Positions 12,546 through 28,100 of a stretch of 64,000 nucleotides of DNA are shown here, one piece after another. Source of the DNA: Malurus cyaneus samueli. Taxonomy: Eukaryota; Chordata; Aves; Passeriformes; Maluridae. The position numbers and the translations under genes are program-made. The DNA lies in NCBI GenBank assembly GCA_009741485.1, contig CM019214.1, positions 8,619,662 through 8,683,661 on the forward strand, in the 5' to 3' direction. Numbering within the stretch: position 1 is the first letter of the stretch; the number at the start of each line of letters is the position of its first letter. The notes under the pieces are model-generated. The model was not told the origin of the DNA. It saw only the letters and a program-made list of their open reading frames with translations, and did no database searches.

Positions 12546-15500
12546 GCAACACTGCTGCCTGCAGGGAAATGTTGCATTGTAGAAGCAACTTTTTCTAATG
12601 CTGTTTTCTGAACTAGCTGTTGTTTCTGTAATGTTTTTCACAGTTTTCAGCTATAAAACAGCTTCCTTGACTCTAGTCATGCTCTGGAGTAGAAGTGCAA
12701 GTATATTTGTCTCTCCAGGAGCATTTCTATCCCTTTGTTCTACAGATGGATTTGAAACCTTTTAAATATTTTAAAATTCAGATGCTGGAGTGGTGAAAAT
12801 GTCTATTAACTGCTGGCATCTTTATCCAGATTAGGGCTCTCTTTATTGTTACTACTGATGTGGCGTTTTAGAGGGTAAAAAACAATGAGTTTTTAATGTG
12901 AATATAGTTCTTAACTCTGTCTAGCTTTGAAACCCTCACTGTCAGAACAATATGGATGAGTAGGAAGCAGTTAGGAGGAGAACAGCGATTAATGCACTGA
13001 AGAAAAGCGATTTATTAGGTAAGACTGAACATGAATAAGGGAGAAGGCTGCACCTACTTGGTATTCTGTCTCTGCTGGAGAATTATGGAAGCAAAGAAAG
13101 GTGGAGAAGTGTGAGTAACCTGTGCAAACACAAGAGTCACCTGGCTGCTGCTGGGGTAGGAGAGGAGTGCCCTGAAAGAGGGGAGGGGATTCTGTGGGCC
13201 ATGGGGTGTTTGTAAACCCTGTGCTTCCATCACAGAATGTTTGTCTGGCTCTGGCCTTTCTAGCTGCAGATGCAGAACCCCAATGGATTTTATTCAGGTA
13301 AATTCAGCTGTGCATCCTCCCAGTATCTGAGCTGTCAGCATTTGGCACTAGGAATGATATTCCTTTGGATTTCCTGTTTTTCCTAAATGTCTTTAGGAAG
13401 GGGGTTCTTTCTGTTATGGTGGTGAGAATCTTCAATGGAATTATTTAAATGGTATCATCCACGATAAGGTAGAAGTCTGTCTTGAACAAATTCTTTGTTA
13501 CAAACGTTTTGTTTTGAGGCAGCCTCTGATCTGGCAGGAGCTTGCTGCTTGGTGTGAAATCACTTTAAACCATGACCTTGCCAGTGGCATTTCACTCCTG
13601 TTGTGGAAGAGAGCAGAAACATGCCAAAATGATTTGTGATACACTAGTTTTGAAAGTGCAGATTCTCAATTAAGTTCTAAATAATTAATGTCACAATCTT
13701 TGTATCTGAATTGAAATTATGAGCTCACTTCTGATAAATTTTGTGAAAACATTTTAATGTTAGTTTGCCACATCGTGTTTCCAAATGTAGAAAGGCAGTG
13801 TTTGGAAGTAAAAGCAATTAAGAATTCAGCTTTGGGCTTGGTGAAAGGCTTGGACCACTGATACCTGTAAAAGTCCTCTCTCTGAACAAGTGCAGTCTGT
13901 CTTCTGTTCCATTCCTGTGCCCCCTGAGACCGTGAAGGCTCTGGCTTTCACTCATTGAACCTCCACACTCATTCACAGGGAATGAAACTTCTTGTTTTCT
14001 CAAGGGATTGATCTGAGCAAGTTCTCTTATAAAGACAGATTAATTTCATTAACTTCATTTTAAAAATACTGCGGATTGATTCAGAGGCTCACTATGTCTC
14101 TAGTGAGCCACCTTGAAATGCATAACGATATCACAAACAATGTTATTTTTGTCTGACCTTTCTTCTTTTAATTGAAAAAGTATTGTTTAAACAGCAGTAA
14201 CTGTTTCTGAACTTTAAATCTGGGCAATACCGTATTTTGGTATCATATTTGATACCACCCACCATCAGACAACAGAGCATAGATGATTGCAAGTTTGTCT
14301 GGGGTGTGTGTTAATGTGTGTCATTAGCACACAAACACCTGATTTCAACTCTGAAAATGCCATGAATTAATGAAAAATGAGGGAATTTTACTTGTCCAAG
14401 TGGGTGTTTAGAGGTGGAATAGTTTATTTTACTTGTTGCGTGTAGCACATGTTTTTTCTATTGACCAGGGCTCAAAAAGCCTGAGGTAATCCAAGTCTTG
14501 TTTGATGCTCTTGTCTTCTGACTTTCTGACTTAATACAATTCTACTGATTCTGCTTGGAAGTAGGCCACACCTCATGCATAAACTCATGCTTTTTTTCAA
14601 ATTGAGTTTATTTTTGGCATTCTCAAAGGTGTCCCTTTTGAACTTCTGGCTTTTTATTAATGGGGAGGGAATGAGGCCAGGCTGAGGTTTTTCACTGTGT
14701 TTCAAGGAACAGAGGAATGGCAAGAGGGACAGAATAATACATCATGATGTGGAAGCCTCACATAGATAGGAATTGGGTTTGTTTTGTCTTGTTTGTTTTG
14801 TTTAACACATAATCTTAATAAAAAAATAACCAGTAACAAGACAGGGAATAAGCAGAAGGTCAGTGGAAATTAGCAACCTGTGTTTTAATCTGAGCTTTAG
14901 AGAGAATTTTTTTTTTTCCTCAGTGGGTTTCTGGTTAATTTTGAAGGACCTTGTATACCTGATCAGTTTGTGATTCATTTTAAAAGCATAGGCAGAAACT
15001 TGATCTTTTGAAAGAGTACCTTAAAACTGCAGTGGAAAATACCTCCAGTATTGACGTGTACTCCCTGTGGTTTGATGTTTTTTTCTTTGCCAGTGATTTT
15101 GGATAGTGCAGAAAGAAAACAGGCCAACTGCACGGCACCTTAAAAATGAGAATCTTTCAATTGGTCAGGTACACAACACACAAAGGTTTTTGAATTAGCC
15201 AAATGTCATTTCCTTTTGTACTATAAAATGTCTACATCCTTAAATTAAGGGACTGTGACCACATTCTTTGATTATTAATACATTGCAACTTTTCTGTTGT
15301 TCTTTAAGGAATTCCACAGCATTGACCCACCCAACTTGTTACTGCTCCATCTCCAGTTAGTACCAGATGGAGTGTGAGGGTGCTGATTTAATAAATACAC
15401 AGAAAGGTACAGCATAATTTTGGCATTCTGTCCATGGGTTTTGTGCCCTGCAGTAGCACAATCTTCAGGAACAGAGATTGACTTCTCCCATTGTGTTTTG

Positions 15501-18500
15501 AAACCCTAACATAAAATTAAATGTAAATAGAAGGTCAACATGATCATGATGGTGTCACAACAAAATGCTATGTGGTACTGGAGAGGTTTTGGATTCTCTA
15601 GAAAGAAATAGAAATTGAACAAATTATGCCTTTTTTGATGAAAAGGTGTCCAATGATTCCACCAGAGGCAGATTACACTTTAATGTGCTCAGGGGCTCTG
15701 CTGGTTTATTGCAGTTCCTTGGCTGCCTGTGACCTTTTGGTTTTTCTGCAACAGTTGTAACACAACATTGTATTAAAAATATTGAGTCTGAGGGAAACTA
15801 AAAATAGAGCTGAAGCCAACTGAACAATGCAATAATAATTTATTTTTCTTCAGCAGAGCTGTACCAGTTTATATTACCAGAGGAGCTGGATCCCTGTATT
15901 TAAAGCAGCTCAGACTGGGCTCTTTGTTCTTGGGGAGATTTCTGTCTGGGATGATGGATGGGGCAGTCCTTTCAGTGTCCTTCCAGACACAAACTTAAAT
16001 GGTTCATTCCCTCACATGGGACACTCATTCATTTGTGGGCAGCCCTGCACATCTGGAAATCTGCTGGAATCTGGGAGCAGAATGGGAGACTGAGAGCCTC
16101 AATCTTTGGTGAAAACCCAAATCCTGTGAACCTGAGATGGGCAGATTTTAATGTCAACCTTGAAAATCAAATTAGGCTTTCCAAGGTTTGTGGCAGTTCT
16201 GCACAAAAAAACATCTAAACTGGATTGGTTTGAGATGGTTTTAGTCTAGAGTGAGTTTGAACAGAATGATTGTTGCAGACACGATGGGATTAATAGCTTT
16301 GAGCTCTAGCAAAGCCAGATAGCTTTTCACAGGTCTAATTATTTCACCCTTGGAGTTCCTTTTCCAACCCTGGGTACAATTGTTCCTCCCTCTTTTATTC
16401 CAGTACAGCACTAAGGACAGAGTGAGTAATTTGTCAAATAACTTCAATTATTTATGTGTCTGGAGACCTCAAGTAGGGTGGGAACGAGAGAAGCTCTGAC
16501 AAAATGAAAAAGAAAAAAAGAAAAGGAAGAGCAGTCAGCCAAGTGGAAAACAGCAAAATAGTATTTAAGGCATACAGCCATTAACTGTGATGCATTGCAA
16601 GGTTTCATGACCTTTGCTAGTGCAGTTTTTCTTGTTCTCTGAGACCAAAGCATAAGAGAATTCACATTATGCCAAAAAAATAAAAAAGGAATAGGGAAAA
16701 TACCAAGGAATACTTTCATTTTCCTCCCCACAATTCTCCATAAATCAAAAATTAAGTGGAACCAGTGCCCCTGTGCTTCCTTAGCTAGATTTGTGTCTGG
16801 ACTGTTGCAATTAATAGACCTGATAGTCTAAAAATCAAAGCAAGCTTTCTAAATTCTGTGAAACCTCCCAAATTGAGTTCTTCTTATACTGATACCCCAG
16901 GGTATTAGTCCCAGCTTCCAGGGCCTTGTTCTCTCAATCTGCCAGTTAATTAACTTTTGCACCATTTATAGTATTGATTTAGATGAGCAAGTCACCAAAT
17001 TAATTATTTGTTTTGGTGTGTAGTAGTGTTCCTTCTTTTAGCTAAACAAATAGTTTCAGCTGTTCCAGAAGTTTGAGTTTTTTCACTTAAGGGATGACAA
17101 AGATGGTTATAGAAGTCTGGAAAGAATTTCCCTTTTGTTAAGGGTGAGACCAGGAGAACAGATGGAATTAACTGTGTTGGATGTACTGTGAGTGGCATAA
17201 CCAGCAATTCTTACAGATCAGGTTGCCCAGTATGTCTTGCAAAAAAAAGTATATTTTTCATTTTGTATTGATGTTGTGGTTGTTTTTTGTTTATTTGTTG
17301 AGTTTTCTTTTCCTTCACATTTTTCCAAAATCTCCCAAATGTGACCATTTTGTCTTCATGCACTTGGTAGCTTTTGCAAGTATTTTTTTGAGCTTGAAAG
17401 AGCTATGCCTTCCTTGACAGGGTTAAAATATGGTTTTAACCAGAGAAAATTTAACAGCATCTGCAAAAAAATATTTTCTGACAGAATATGCTTTCTATTG
17501 CTTCAAGTCTGAAGTCTGTCCTATGACTTGCACGTGAATTTTTGAAAATGGAAATGGTGCACACCTACGACAAAGAAAAGCAATGTGGTGGGTTTATTTC
17601 CTTATTCTTTTCAGAGAACTTTCATCTAAAATATGTCCCAAAACACCAGTGTGAATATAATGGAAAACCTCATCTCTGAGAGGTACCTTGGCAAAATTAA
17701 TAGGAAATTGGCCTTTTATAATGGAAACAAATCAGTTAGTTTTTAATGGAGAGGCTTCCTGGCCCACCTGGTTTTATATGCAAAACAAGAAAGGAAGGAT
17801 CCTGTTTGCCACAGAAAATAAGAGGAGAATTTTAGCATTTTGATATAATGTGTGCATTTTAGTGAGATGTGTGATACACCCATAATATCAGCGAGCCCCG
17901 AGGTCTTTGACATCTTTTTCCTTGGCACAACCCCTTGCAGGAAGAGAAGGGGTTCCCCCTGTGCTGGCTGCAAGCAGAAGCACAGAGAAGCCAAGATTTG
18001 CTGTGATTCATGTGTTGGTGGCAGTGATTTCTCCTTTGTACCAGCCTGCTGCTCCTCTTGCAGGATTATCCCTTTCCATATTTTTACTGGGTTTAGGGGG
18101 TCTCGTGAGCAGTGGTGAACTGACAATTTGCATGCCAGCATATCACAGAACAAAAGCATTCAAAAAACTTGCCTGGAATCTGGGGATTTTATAACAACTT
18201 ACAACTTAACAAGTAATGAAAATTACTTGTATAGGTGGAACTTTTATTTTAGAAATCTCTGTAATAAATTGCCAAGAAGGCACAATACAATCGAAGAGCT
18301 GGAGAGAGCCAAGCAATACTAAACCTGTCTTTAAATGCTTTTAAATGAATTGTAGCGAGCTCTGCCTGCTGCTACAGGAGAAGAGAACGCTTGAAAAGTG
18401 GGTGAAAAATTCAGAGAGCTCACTACGAGTGAGATGTCAGAGCAGGTAAATTTGGTACATGGATTTTGAGAGCAGTTTAATGGGATATTATACACATGAG

Positions 18501-21500
18501 CACATGTAAAATGAAATATTGTGTATTGCCCAGCATTCTGCTGAACCTGGCAGTCTAAATCCTGCTTACCCAATTCTGTGGCAGCAGGAAAATGTGCAGC
18601 CTGAGTAATCTGTGCCAAAGTAGCCAGCTAATCTTCCTTCTCCAGACTGGAAGGAATGTTCCAGTATCTAAAAGCATTCATATCCTTCATTATTGATCAT
18701 TTGTTCCCTTTGCCTGCCCAGCAGGTCTGAGTAAACTCCTTGTCAGCTGCTTTCTAACAGCAGTAAGGCCTGCACTTACTATACCTAGGAGCAATGAATT
18801 CATTTATTAAATCAATTTTAGTCCACACCTGGAGACCTGGAAATCAAATTGTGCCTCTCCTTTTGCCTTCATGGGTAGGACATCCCTGTTCCCAAACATC
18901 TGTGTAAATAATTAAGCTTTTATTTATTTGTTTACTTGTTATTTAAACAGAATATTTGTGAGTGTCCTGGCTTATTCACTTCACAAATAATGAGGAGAAC
19001 ATCCCACATGTGAGATCATCTCCCAAACACCTCCTCAGTGATTAGAGAGAGACAGCCTCTTCTTTATTTGCCAAGAATCCCAGGGAGATTCTCGTCTGGC
19101 ATGGTGAAAAAAATCAGCTTTTTTTCACATGAGGGCAAGATATCCTTGGTGCAAACCATCTCCAAACCTCTCTTTTCTCTTCCTCTGATGTGCAGGCTCA
19201 TATCCCTGGCTGTGCCATGGGAACACCTCTGCCCTGAGCTGGGATGGTGCTTCCCACGCACTTTGGGTTGTTTGGAAGGGTTGGATCTGCACAGGGATTG
19301 GGCTCCCTGGTGGACTGTGACCAAGAGATGCTGAGCTGTGGGGCAGCACAGGAGATTTTATCCTCTCCTGTTATCCAGATGTGTGCTGAGCTGGCCAGAT
19401 GTTTGTTCACAATGGGAGAAAGGTTGCTGTGAGACTGAACAACAAAGGAGCTTAAGATGGCAGTTGAGTGAATCTCATAGATGAGATTTGACAGCTCTGC
19501 ATCTCTGAGGGTAAAATTCTTCTTGAGACAGGAAAAATGGAGTGTTGAGAAATGCAGTTATTTCTATAAAGTGAATCTGTTTATTAGTTTGCCAAATATA
19601 TTGAGTATCCAAAATACATGAAAGTTGATCGTATCTTGGTTGAGAAATTCAGTGATCAAAAGGTTGATCCTTTCTGCAGAAAAGCACATTTCAACCTGCA
19701 ATGCACCTTTCCCCCTTTCTATGCACAAAGAAAGAAAAAGGGCTCAAGCTCTAATTTAATTCAAGGAAAGCTTAAAATTTTATTGCTGTTGTTAATGGAG
19801 TGGTGTCCCCCACGTGTTTCCTTATGGCAGGAGACCTCAGTGAGGATGTTTAGAGCAAACAGCTCAGCACCCTGTGGGCTCTGTGAGTGTTTCAGTTCCT
19901 GCTGTGTTTGACCTATGGGCTGGCACAGCTGCCCTGCAGGGCTGTGCCATCCAACAGGCTGATAAACAACACTAAATTCAGCCAGAAAAGTCTTCCAGCT
20001 GCCATTCTGAACTGTTTTGTAACACACTGTGCTTCTCTTTTTAAGAGACTTCAGTAATGCTTCAGGTAGTTTATTTATAAATTTAAGAGATGGAGTGGAG
20101 GGAGAGGCTAAAAATCTGAATATGTGGCTTGGAGTTTTTAGGGATCATTATTTAAGAGAAGTTACTGCCCTTTTTAAGGGTGGCCTAATGTATTATTTCA
20201 GAGACAACCTGCAGATCTCTCTGTAATGGATTGAAGTACTGAACGCAATTTCATTTATTTTTAACCAGTATTTAACAACAAATGACCCTCACACAGAGAG
20301 ATTGCAGGTTGATAAAGGGATCAGGTTGGCCTCTGTAATTTTGGGGTTGCTGAGAAGCTTCAATGATTTGTTTCCAAGTAAAGTCCCCTCATATTGGAGG
20401 AAGATACTTTATTCTTTCAATGGGTTTTTAACAGCCTGAGGTATGTTCCTCACAAGGCTGTGCTTCACATTCAATAAATCATGGGAGCCAAAGCTACATT
20501 AGTTATGTTTAGGTTCTGGTTATATTTTCAGCCTTCAAACAGCAGTTTGAAACTAATACAGACTTTACCTAGATTTTACTCCTTGTGCACTAAACAGCAT
20601 GAATAACATTCTCTCTAACTTCAACTTTTTTTGTTCAGTTTTTGTATCTTTTTGAAATCTTACATGTTTCCATAAGCTTTTCTAATGTATCCTGTAATAT
20701 TTTCTAAGAGGATGTTGTCTTATAGGTGGAAAAGCTGTTTATCTTCTGTCATAGACTTTCTCAGTGTCCCTTGCTATCCCTTTGTGTGGAAATTATTAGC
20801 TTTAGGATAGTGCTGATGCTTTTACATGAACATTGCAGAGAAGAGTTTCAGATTTCCAGCTGATTTTAGATTCTCTGTTGAATATGAATATAGAAAGATA
20901 ATCTTGTTACTTGGAACTGGTTTTCCAGTTTATCAGTTTTCCTGTGTCGTTATCACTTTTTATCAAACACACTCATTGCCCTACAGTTCTGCACTGGTGT
21001 GTGTAAAATGTGCATATATAAAAATATGTAATGGATAAATATGGGGCTTTCTCCATTAAAAAAAAAAACAACCCGGTTTGTGGCTTTTTGGAGGGAGAAG
21101 TCTTTGAAAGGAAAGAAGAGGATGAGTGCAGGATTTCTGTTCCCTATTACAAGGTGAAGTGTTCATATTTCAGGGCCTGACACTTAAAGTTGTTTGGTGT
21201 CCATAAGCTTCTTGAAAATTATATGGATTTCTAAATACTCTATATATTTGAAAAATCAGGCTGTCTGTAACTGGAGTGTTGAGCCATCAAGATATTTTGA
21301 TTATCAAAGTGTTTCCCTTCCTGTCCTGTCATTAACTTACAGGATTTTGGTTTTTGAACTAAAAATTATCCTATCAAAATTGCTATACATAGATCAGTGT
21401 TTGTGAGATACTTGGATACATGTGAGCAAGTATGATGAAAAATCTCAAGTCTTCTATTAATTCTGTATTCATGAGTGAGAAAATGTGCCACTAATGAGAC

Positions 21501-24500
21501 ATGGGCTAAATGCTGATTGGTGGAACTTGCAGGAAATTTTTGGAATCTGCCTTGCCAATATCTTTTGTGATTGTTGAATGGAACAGAAATTCTGTGGGAA
21601 ACAAGATTTGTGGTTGTGTATTTTAAAAAATGTTTCATATTGCCAAGTGAACGGGATAAAAATTGACACATTTTAAAGGTGTTGTACAGTTGGAAGTCTG
21701 ATACCTTTAGTTTTGATAGTACCAAATGCTGTGCCTATGACTTTGTGATTTACAGGTTTGGTTTTGTTTTCTGAGGAATTCCAGGAATTTCATTCATAAT
21801 ATGGAAACAATTGCTTAGGGGATTGTGCACACACACACAAGCTTAATTGCTGAGGACTGGAATATTACTGATATTTACAAGTAAAGGTAGGAGTTATTAT
21901 AGAATATTAACTTAGGATGACCAGAAAGTGCTTTTGTTAAGAGCTTCTTTTTTAATTTGTGTTTATTTACTCTGGTTCCTCAAAACATTCCTTTAGGGGC
22001 TTTGAATTAAAAAATGTGCTTGAGCTTGCTGGTTTGGAGTAATCATAAAGAAAAGAGTAAAGATGTAGACAGAGTCAAAATCATAGGGTTTTTTAACTGG
22101 GGAGGCTTATTCTTCTGTCATAAAATAATGGACATCCAGTCCTGATGGGTTCTTCCCCTGCAGTCTCTGAGGGGACCCAAATGGTTTTCTGTCCCCAAAA
22201 GTAGGACCACAGGGCAGAATTCACTGATGAGTGGTGTTCCAGCACCAACAGACTGGAAAGAGCACTTGATCCATTATTGGAATAAATCACCAAAAAAAAC
22301 CCCCTGTTTTTCTCTTCCTTAGCCATCTCAATTTATCAAGTAAGGAGGTATTTTTTTCCCAGGATATCTTGGAATAATAATCTGCCTCCAACAAGGTGCA
22401 TTTGGGAATCCTTTTGAGAGTGCCTGCTAGGCTGAGAGCATGAGCTGTGTGCAACAGCAAGCTGATAGACTGGTGTGGGGAAAATAACAAAACCTACCCC
22501 AAATCTCTGTGCTCTGACTGAATCAGGGATTGAATAGATAAATCTAATTAACCTTTCAATAGTCCCAGGTTAAAACTGTCCTTATCACCCCCATGTACTC
22601 CCTAAAGGCATCTATTAAATTATAGCTGCTGCACATGGTGTGTAAGGAGAAATGTTCATCTGTGGAATGTGGGTATCTAGAATTTGATCACTGGAAAAAA
22701 GGTAACTCTGTAACACTGACAGATGATTAACCAGGCTTCCATGAATATATCCTTAGCTTTCAAAACCTGTGCTGGTAAGTGAGGAAGTTGCTTTACAGTC
22801 AGGCTGTGGTGGGCTGACTGCTGTGGGGTAGCAAGAGGCAGCACCAGTGGCAAGAGATGCCACTATTGCAGCCCCTGACAGTGTCCCTGTCACCTTGGAG
22901 TGTTCTCTGCATGTGAGGACATGGGGCCACCATCCCTTCCATGCCAACAGACTTCAGTTCCCTGCTCTGTGTACACTGGACTGTCCTATCCTGCAAGATT
23001 TTTTATAGATTCCCTGCTGCAAGTGCTCACCCACTGTGCATTCTGTCTCAAACCCTGACCAGTGAGTAGTTTGATTCTCACATAACAATAAATTTTGGTG
23101 TAATTCTAAATGGTATACGCTGTCTGTATTGCAAATGCAATGAAAAGGCTGAAATGCTCATTATGCAGCTAGCTGTAGTAAATCTTGGCCAAAAGGAGGC
23201 AGAAACATGCTGCAGAAAGGTCAAGTTGTGATTAATATCCTGTGAATGCAGCTCTGTGCAGTCTTTCTCCTGAATAATTTCTCTTTTGCCATTTCACCTA
23301 AAAGCTGGTGTGCCAGTAGTAGTTTGCCTGTGCCCAGCACCTGCTCTTCTGAAAATCTGGACAACCTCCCCCATGAACAGACAGTCTGGAAATTCAGCTC
23401 CAGGTTCTTGAACCCTTTGCTTCTCGTGCCTTTGCTTCAATTGCACATCTAGCTGGAAAGAGGCAGATGGGGTTGCTATGTACGATATGGAAACAAGGGA
23501 TCCTGTAGAGAGAGCAGGTAGAGGGAGTGTCTGTGCTGGAGGAGGAGCTGCTTCTTGAGAGTTTCTGTGTCTTCCTGCTGTTTGCACCACACCCACTGCT
23601 ATTATATTATGGAACTGCCTTGCCAGGCCATGGCCAGAAGGGTAGATGAACAAATTTGTGATCCTTTTCTTATAGTGAGCAAAAATTTTCATAGTATAGT
23701 GTCTATGAGATATCATTTGTGTTTGAAAAATTCAGATTGCTGACAAAGACTGGTCGAGGCCCCAGGTCTCATAAGGTATTTCTGTAATAGATATCTGGTA
23801 TCTTCTGTCATGTTCCATAAAGGAATCTTTAGCAGCTGTAACTATTTCCTTCTAGTTTGGAGCACTTCCCACAGGTGCTCCCTTGTGCAGCTTTGAACTT
23901 CTCCAGCCCTGTCCTGGCTGCTGCTCGCTGAGCTCTGTTGGAGACTGTGCCACTAAAGAGCTGTGGCTGTTTTTGTGTGGTTGTTTTCGTTCAGCACTGG
24001 CAGCTTCAGCTGTTTGCCTTTCCCCCAGGAGAAATCTGAGGCGCTGCATGGGCTGCACTGCACGGGCAGCGTTTTAAAATGGCAATGAACACCATCCCAG
24101 ATGTTCCTGCGGTTTGATTAACAGCATTTTCAGGGGAATCTGTCACTTCTCTTTGTCATACAGAGCGTGAGGAAGGATGCTGATCCTGTGCATGCTCCTG
24201 GCAGTCCATGCAGGCTTTTGCTGAAATTGCTCATTGGATTCACTGGGTCCTGGAAGATCCAACAGCTGAGTCCAGTTCTTTTCTCACTGGTCAAACTCAG
24301 CTCCTCAGCCATGAACCATGCAGGCTGCTCCTCACAGACCATCTCCTGTTACTCTGAGCTGTTCTGGATGGACATTAGGTCACAAATCTCACCTTGAGAA
24401 GCAGAGAGAACACTCCACATATTCCACTACCTCCTCTGTCCCCCTGATGAGGATTGTCAGGGCTCTGACAGCTGATGCACAGCCCAGACTCCAGACAGCA

Positions 24501-25067
24501 GTGTCACCTGTGAGAATACATTTTCTAACTAGATTCTTGTTGGATTTTTTTCCTTCTTACCACAAGGATTTCAGAAACTGATATGCTTATATATGCAAAC
24601 TTTCCAACCATGTTTATTTTGAGGCAGATGCTCTGGAGGAACACACTGATGCATTTCATGGAACATTTACCAGACCTGTTAGCTATATTTGCTGTTTGTA
24701 GAGAAAAACATTGTAGCATTGTATTTCATGGAAAACAAAACAAGGCAGCACTCCAACCTCATCCCACTCTCTGATTAAGCTGTTTGCAACCTCTGGTAGG
24801 TTTCTGGACAAGAGTCCTGTGAGCAGCTCATTTCATACTGGAAATGAGAAGTTGGACACGTTTGCTCACGTTTTGCATTTCTACATTTGATGTAGTTGTG
24901 CTTCATCCCCTTCCCAGTCAGTGGAGAGCAATGGATGCCACCAGACAAGGGCTCCTCTGACCTTTTAAAAATGGTCCTATGAAGATGGGGTGAGTCATGC
25001 CCTGGAAATGCCTGTTTCTCTCTGCAGCTTATGGAGAGGGACTGGAATGATTATGTCAGGAGAAATG

Positions 25068-25160
25068 AGATCACAGAATAGACTCATGGTTTGAATTAGA
25101 AGGGATGTTTTAAGATGACCCAGTCCAAAATTCACAAACCCCCACTGACCTCCACTCCTG
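25068..25160 (-). mobile_element. Degraded CR1 3' fragment
   Basis: GATCACAGAATAGACTCATGG followed by TTTGAATTAGAAGGGAT, TTTAAGATGACCCAGTCCA and ACCCCCACTGACC resembles the reverse complement of the CR1 3' end (octamer repeat, GGTTTGGGTTGGAAGGGACC, AGATCATC, GTCCAACCCCC) with many substitutions. It is older than the copy at 9100-9786. Confidence 0.7.
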
Positions 25161-28100
25161 CCTTGTACAGATGAATCTCCGAAAGACCTTCCATGCATCT
25201 GTAGAAAGAAGTCACATAATGTGTGATTAGTTACCTTTAGTATGCATGGAGATCAAGCTCAGTTCTTTTCACTGAAATGTGAATCCAATTGCTTCATTAA
25301 ATCAGATAGAAAGTTATTATCAAGAATAGGGGAAAATGAGAGTTAATACACCCCATTGTTGTGGCAGAAAGGCAAATGAGCACTTGGCATCCAACAGGCT
25401 GAATTAACGGAGGGCTGGATTTCTCACCTCCTGCACACACCCTCCACATTCACCTTTCCACATTTGAAGCACTCACTCTCAAGCTCTGTGCTCCCTTCTC
25501 CCCAAGCCCAAAGCAGGTTTCGCTGGCTTGGTGGATGCTTTCCCAAATAGCTCCTCTTTGACTCTGCAGCAGTTCCTCAGCAGTCTTCCTGCAGCCCTCT
25601 TGCAGAGCTCGGGGAGAATTTAATTTTGGTTCATTCATGAAGAAAGCAAAGTCAATGATAGATTTTTTTTCAAGTGGACTAAATCTCGGATGAGTCATGA
25701 GTTTTTCTGCAACATGAAATGTTTGATGAAGTGAAAGCACTTCCTTTGGAGTACTCTTAGTTCAGCGAATTAGTGAAAACATTTGAATTTGAAGATACAA
25801 ATAGATTTCTATTGTATTTTTAAAGAACCCTCATCCATTTCTGTGGCAACATATTTGCTGCTGGTTTTTCGATGCGAAAATTCTGCTCAGGGAAAAAAAC
25901 AAACAAATAAACCTGCTGACCTTTCAGTCAATTGCTTGGTCCAGTTAAAAGAAATATACTTCTTTTTTTATGAGGGAATCTTGTTAAGGAAGAAAAAGAG
26001 TTCTCTTGTTCTACTATGCATTTTCTACTCTGTGTAAAAGTGCTGCTGTACAGATTCCACTGCCCCAGGGACCTCATAACCTGAGATGGTGGATGCAGCC
26101 TCAAGTCCCATTGGAGACAGGGAATTTAAGGGGGTTGAATTAAGCCTGTGACAATATCTGACTGGTAATGGACTTGAGAGGGGCTTTCAGGTGTCCTGTG
26201 TGAGCTACTTCATTCCTGTGCGTGTTGGTGGCAAATGCAAACATGCCATAACTTAATTCGTATCAATTTAACTTCTCCTAAATGGTGCTGATGTTGTAAG
26301 AAGTGCTAGGGGTTAGACAGAAGAGTTAGGAACCTTGTTGGTATTGCACTCTCTTTCCCTTTCTAAAAGAATTCACTGTCAAGTGGTGATTTCTTGCTCC
26401 CAAAAGGTCAAGTTGATTTTAATGTGGGGATAGGGTGCTACAGATTTTTTAAGATAAATAATTGACAAATATCTTCATTTTTTCTTAATTAAATTTCTTA
26501 ACTGTGACTCTTAGTTAAATTCATAATTCATGCAGGCATGAATATAAGCAAAATATAAGATGGATATTAGAACTTTTTTTACAACTGTGTGTAAATCCAT
26601 TCTATTGTAGACCTCAGTTCACTGCTTTTCTTTCCATTTCATCACAGAAAGTACAGAGACACAGGGATTAACTTAAACATATCAAGGTAAAGTTCAGTGA
26701 ATGAATTGCTGCCTTCATACACAATGTGACTAAGCAATAAGACTGAGATGACTCAACCCTAACTCATATTTTCATGGCTGATTGAACATTGCACAGATGT
26801 TATTTGCTTAACAGTAGTGGAAATATTTTTCCTTCATTCATTCTTTGGTTCAGATCTGTTTGGTTTCTTCAATATGGCAAACTGATGTACTGAATTTTTT
26901 TTCCCATTCTCACGCTGGGAAATGTCTTCTTTTCTGGGTAAATACTCAGGCAGGAAGGTAAACCATGTTTACCCAATGATGAGCAAAACAAAAGAAAAAC
27001 GTTACTACCCCATTATGTCATTCTTCCCACTCCTTGCCTCCTGTTTGTAAGCATATTACCTAAAACATGGCAGATTGCCCTGAATCTTCTTTTAATGTAA
27101 AGATTATCAGATCTTCGTTTATTCCAAAGCATCACAGAAGGGGTTAAACTCTTTCATTGTTTTATAGGATCTGTGGGGAGCATGTTCTTCTGTTCCTAAG
27201 GGTTCTGGTGCACCCTCTGCCTGTGGTCTATTCTGCTCTTGATCCCTGCTTTAATGGCTGCTGCCTTTTCCCCAGTGTAGAACACTTGAAAAATGAGCCA
27301 GGATTGTTGGGTGGCAGCTGATAGTGCCTCTGTAGGGAGCTTTTCCTGGGCAGTGCCATTCCCTGTTCCTGAGGTTTGTTACCTCACTGGGCAGCTGTGT
27401 GAGCCTCAATTTCTACAGCAAGGAAATGAAAAATGTATTATTTTTAAAATGCTTTTTTTGTGTGTGTTACTCAAAGCTTTTTATCAGGGCTGAAAAACAA
27501 GTGGAGGGAGACCTGTAGAAGGAGCAGTGTTTAATGAATGCCCAGCTCAGTGCTGAGCTTAGTCCTAACTCCCTGATTTGTACAATCAGGCAAGTTAATT
27601 TACTGCTTTCTTACACAACAAGGTCTACTGCATAGACTTAATGAGCTTTAACATTATTGCTTCAGTCTTTAAACACTTTAAACCATGATTTTGATTTTGA
27701 AACATTATTACAGTAATTGTAGAAATTAGCTGTAGCTCGCAGGCATTGACTGTGGTTGGAGGGAGATCTGCAGCCCTGGAGGCTGGTACACGACAGCTCT
27801 GCCAAGACATTTCCAGACAGATGGAATTGTGCCCGACCCTAAAAATGAACTGCTGCTGAATCCACTGGGTTGGTTTGATTAACAAATCTGAGTTTTGCTA
27901 ATTATTCTGAAGTCAAACACACTTAAACTTCACTAGCTAGAAAGAATGAATTGTATTTTCAGCTTTTCTCTCAGCCTGTATTCACTCCAGTGCTCAACAC
28001 CAGTTTGGATGTGCTTTAAATGACTCTTCAAACACTGCTGCTGTCACTCATACATGATCCTTTCTTTAGTGCAATGTATGACTTCCCAGGTCATAAATCT